Position numbers and translations under genes: made by a program. Below are positions 61,993 to 64,000 of a DNA stretch of 64,000 bases, one piece after another. Positions within the stretch are counted from its first letter, which is position 1, and every line of letters starts with the position of its first letter. Origin of the DNA: Chondrus crispus (lineage: Eukaryota; Rhodophyta; Florideophyceae; Gigartinales; Gigartinaceae). The DNA lies in contig NW_005178734.1 in the NCBI RefSeq assembly GCF_000350225.1, positions 124,001 through 188,000 on the forward strand, written 5' to 3'. Below the pieces are notes generated by a model. It was not told the origin of the DNA and made no database searches. It was given only the letters and a program-made list of their open reading frames with translations.

Positions 61993-62514
61993 CTGTAAGA
62001 CTATATTACAGTGGCGATCATGACTAAATAGTAGTGTAAGGGCCTCTAGGTAGACCATCCGTGTACACGTGGACAACTGTGACCTTGGCCCCACGTGTAC
62101 ACCGGCTTATACACTAGTAGACGTGCGCCGTCACTCCACCTTGCACGTGTACACTAAGCTACGTGCACCGCCTGTCACTGACGGTACTCTAGCTACTGTA
62201 GAGCAACGGGAACGGAGTTACCATGTTACTACATAAGTCTTACAGTAGCCAGAGACTGGAGGGAGGCAGACGTACTAGAGAGGAACGGCCTTCCTCCCCA
62301 ACAATGAACCAGCTACCCCATCCCCTCTGAGCTAGCCCCCAACTTCCTAATTAGGACTCATCTCCCGTCTTCAGGGGTAGCACCTCCCTTCTTCCTTTTC
62401 GGTCTCGCTACAGCCACGCTCCTCCTGAGGTTGCTGTCGTTGTAATTTACCGCTGCCGTGGACACCCCCTCCGTGACGGATTAACACCGAACCGGAAGGA
62501 TCCATATTATTACA
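61993..62514 (+). repeat. 3' LTR of element D with inverted U3
   Basis: 62246-62514 is collinear with 56885-57153 of the 5' LTR, but 61993-62233 is the reverse complement of 56644-56884 (241 bp). The inverted block is bracketed by CTGTAAGACT (61993-62002) and AGTCTTACAG (62236-62245), an inverted pair that could have mediated the flip. Confidence 0.88.
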
Positions 62515-62863
62515 AGAGGCTCAACCGCCTCAAGCAGTTTCCGGCAACGGCACCGATAGAGTCCATCGGTATTGATATACTTGGACCTCTACCAAAATCC
62601 AAGAAGGGACGCAAATATCTTCTTGTGATTACGGATCGTTTCACGAAACTTACGCAGGTCGTTGCGTTACGAAGCGTCCCCGCTTATGTCGTGGCCGTTG
62701 CCTTTTGCGAGGCCTGGGTATTCAAATACGGAGTGCCAAAAACACTACTGTTGGACAACGGTCCGCAATTCTCTGCCCGATTCTTGCGGTCCGTTTGTGA
62801 AGTTCTTGGGGTAACGAACCTCTTTACCTCAGCTTACCATCCACAAACGAACGGACAGACCGA

Positions 62864-62977
62864 GCGGTACAACCGTGCGATCGTGGCTAATAGCCACGGT
62901 CGTACGGTTGTACCGCTGGTGCTTGTTCACGTAATTTCGTAGCATACTATGCTACGAAATTAAGTGAACGAGCACCA
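62864..62977. repeat. Back-to-back double palindrome (A-A'-B'-B)
   Basis: A 62864-62889, central A, A' 62891-62916 (26-bp arms, two mismatches), then directly B' 62917-62946, central C, B 62948-62977 (30-bp arms, two mismatches). By comparison with element B, only A followed by B belongs to the integrase gene; A' and B' are extra. Confidence 0.9.
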
Positions 62978-63487
62978 AAACGACTGGGATGTTTACGCCG
63001 GAACGTTAACGTACGCTTACAACTGTCACCTGCAAAGATCTACAAGGACAACCCCTTTCGATATAGTTTTAACGCGACCTCCGCCAGAGTTCTCTTTGCA
63101 TCACTCTGTGCGACGACGTTCTACGCCGGACGCGACCGCTCGCGACGATTTCAGACAACGTTTGGACGTGTCTATCCAAGAGGCATACAAAAGGCTGCAG
63201 CGAACGCAAGCGCGTTATAATCGAGACTTTGACAAGCGAGTACGTCGCGTCAAGTCAAGGATTAGAGCTGGAGATTTTATCTTCCTAGACTCTACCGACG
63301 GAGCGACGAAACCCGGCAAGCTGCAGTCCCCTGCCGAAGGGCCGTACAAGGTCCTGCGACAGGACAAACGGACTCTAACAATCGATCGGAACGGTGCAAC
63401 TGAATGTGTCTCCGCGGTCAGATGCGTCTTTTCGCCGCCCCCGATAGGCGCTCGTACAAACGCTGCCGAATCAGCGACAGCCTGTCG

Positions 63488-63528
63488 AATTTTCCGTCGT
63501 AGGCCCGAAGGGCCTACGACGGAAAATT
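63488..63528. repeat. Perfect 19-bp inverted repeat in element C pol
   Basis: AATTTTCCGTCGTAGGCCC, loop GAA, then its exact complement. It lies between integrase and chromodomain and keeps the frame open. Confidence 0.9.
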
Positions 63529-63752
63529 GGAATGCCGAGGCACGTCCTCCAGAATCAAACGAAGTGCCTCACGCATCTGCCGCCGACTTTGCTCAGAAGG
63601 TTCACGAAGGACCTACTTATACGGTGTATCGCCTCCTGGACCACCGTAATCGAGACGGAAATGTGAAATTCCTCGTCAAATGGACTGGATACGCAGAGCC
63701 CACATGGACTAAACGTACCCATGTCCCCGAAGAACTCGTCAATCGTTATTGA

Positions 63753-64000
63753 CAACGCCTCCATCGCAATACGCGAAGCCCTTAAAGGCATACGACACGG
63801 CCACGATTGGCGTGACTGGGACCTCACGCTTGAGGAGGGGGCCCAAAACTGCACGCTGCAGTAGCAACGTTCGAGAGTTTCGAGCTCTTCGAGGTGGTAC
63901 GATCCACGCGAAATGGAAAATTAAATCACGGTTGTTCGAAGAACAACACGATGTCACAAGAACAATTTGTTTTATTGTAACGCTAACCAGGGTGGTGCTA
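63753..64000. other. Element C sequence after pol
   Basis: Contains CACGCTTGAGGAGGGGG at 63824-63840, matching the end of B's pol (10526-10541). No gene; the element continues beyond the window. Confidence 0.6.

Larger units (their letters stand above)
56644..62514 (+). mobile_element. Element D: gag-only, non-autonomous LTR retrotransposon (5.9 kb) nested in C
   Basis: Target duplication AGAGG at 56639-56643 and 62515-62519. 5' LTR 56644-57153 (510 bp, TGTAGTAA...TTATTACA), primer site at 57156, decayed gag, no protease, RT or integrase motif on either strand, then tandem repeats. The 3' LTR has its first 241 bp inverted. LTR differences in the collinear part (about eight in 280 bp by eye) make it older than B's insertion. 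It must have relied on pol proteins of another element. Confidence 0.88.
62520..63752 (+). pseudogene. Element C integrase core and chromodomain (right of element D)
   Basis: Resumes after AGAGG. IGIDILGPLPKSKKGRKYLL (first Asp, 62571 region), LDNGPQF (second Asp, 62754; Leu replaces Ser before it), GQTERYNRA (Glu, 62855 region). Right after this Glu a double palindrome (62864-62977) shifts the frame and brings in a stop at 62940. The downstream frame (62964-63752) has WDVYAGTLTYAYN, the integrase tail and a chromodomain (YTVYRLLDHRNRDG, VKWTGYAEPTW). A TGA closes the frame at 63750 where B reads on for about 25 codons. Confidence 0.88.
49997..64000 (+). mobile_element. Element C: chromovirus related to B, split by element D, 3' end outside window
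   Basis: 5' LTR, primer site, gag, pol and chromodomain in the same order as B and clearly homologous to it. Interrupted at 56644-62514 by element D. Carries an in-frame TAG, several frameshifts, palindromic duplications and loss of RNase H residues, so it is a dead copy. The 3' LTR is beyond the window, so age and right target duplication cannot be read; CTATC precedes the 5' LTR. Confidence 0.9.

Overview
This window is eukaryotic. The mitochondrial elongation factor G gene carries two short GT-AG spliceosomal introns, and almost everything else is eukaryotic mobile DNA: chromodomain-bearing Ty3/gypsy LTR retrotransposons and pogo/Tigger and piggyBac DNA transposons. A protist or alga with a repeat-rich genome is the natural reading. 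A red alga is possible, but nothing in the sequence proves the lineage. One stretch of 65 N marks an assembly gap. Four LTR retrotransposons are called A, B, C and D here. || LAYOUT. 1-28480: element A, a Ty3/gypsy chromovirus whose 5' end lies before the window. Its gag (2-2283) is followed by a protease that is split in mid-codon-frame by a complete second element, B (2596-17132; 600-bp LTRs differing at one position I could find; target duplication ATGAG). A resumes exactly in frame at 17133 with protease, reverse transcriptase, RNase H, integrase and chromodomain (to 21259), a 3.9-kb spacer, a 650-codon ORF on the opposite strand (25172-27124), and a 1233-bp 3' LTR (27248-28480). B has gag, pol, a 6-kb extra segment with its own opposite-strand ORF (12384-14671), a polypurine tract and the 3' LTR. 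|| 28481-38640: A is inserted into a decayed ORF with a CXC cysteine domain (28481-31482). A decayed minus-strand frame (31548-32978), a pogo element with exact TA boundaries (33229-35575) and a piggyBac transposase gene (35684-37774) follow. || 38660-43084: the only clear host genes, namely mitochondrial EF-G (three exons), a duplicated scrap of its 3' end, and an unrecognised 414-residue minus-strand gene. || 43303-48186: a three-layer stack of DNA elements (MITE containing a MITE containing a degraded pogo), then a core-deleted pogo relative sharing the outer MITE's termini. || 48344-49996: a Pro/Ala/Ser-rich ORF that runs into element C. || 49997-64000: element C, a chromovirus related to B, whose integrase gene is split by element D (56644-62514), a gag-only, non-autonomous LTR element. 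C's 3' end is beyond the window. || HOW IT FITS TOGETHER. B, C and D share an 18-nt primer-binding site, and gag similarity runs through A-D, so D (no pol) could have been mobilised by proteins of its relatives. The most unusual signals are: long opposite-strand ORFs of apparently common origin between pol and the 3' LTR of both A and B; a back-to-back double palindrome that breaks C's integrase; an inverted U3 segment in D's 3' LTR; and a DTCSG protease active site in place of DTGA/S in B and C. Most transposon ORFs carry one or a few stops or frameshifts, so little here looks autonomous as assembled.
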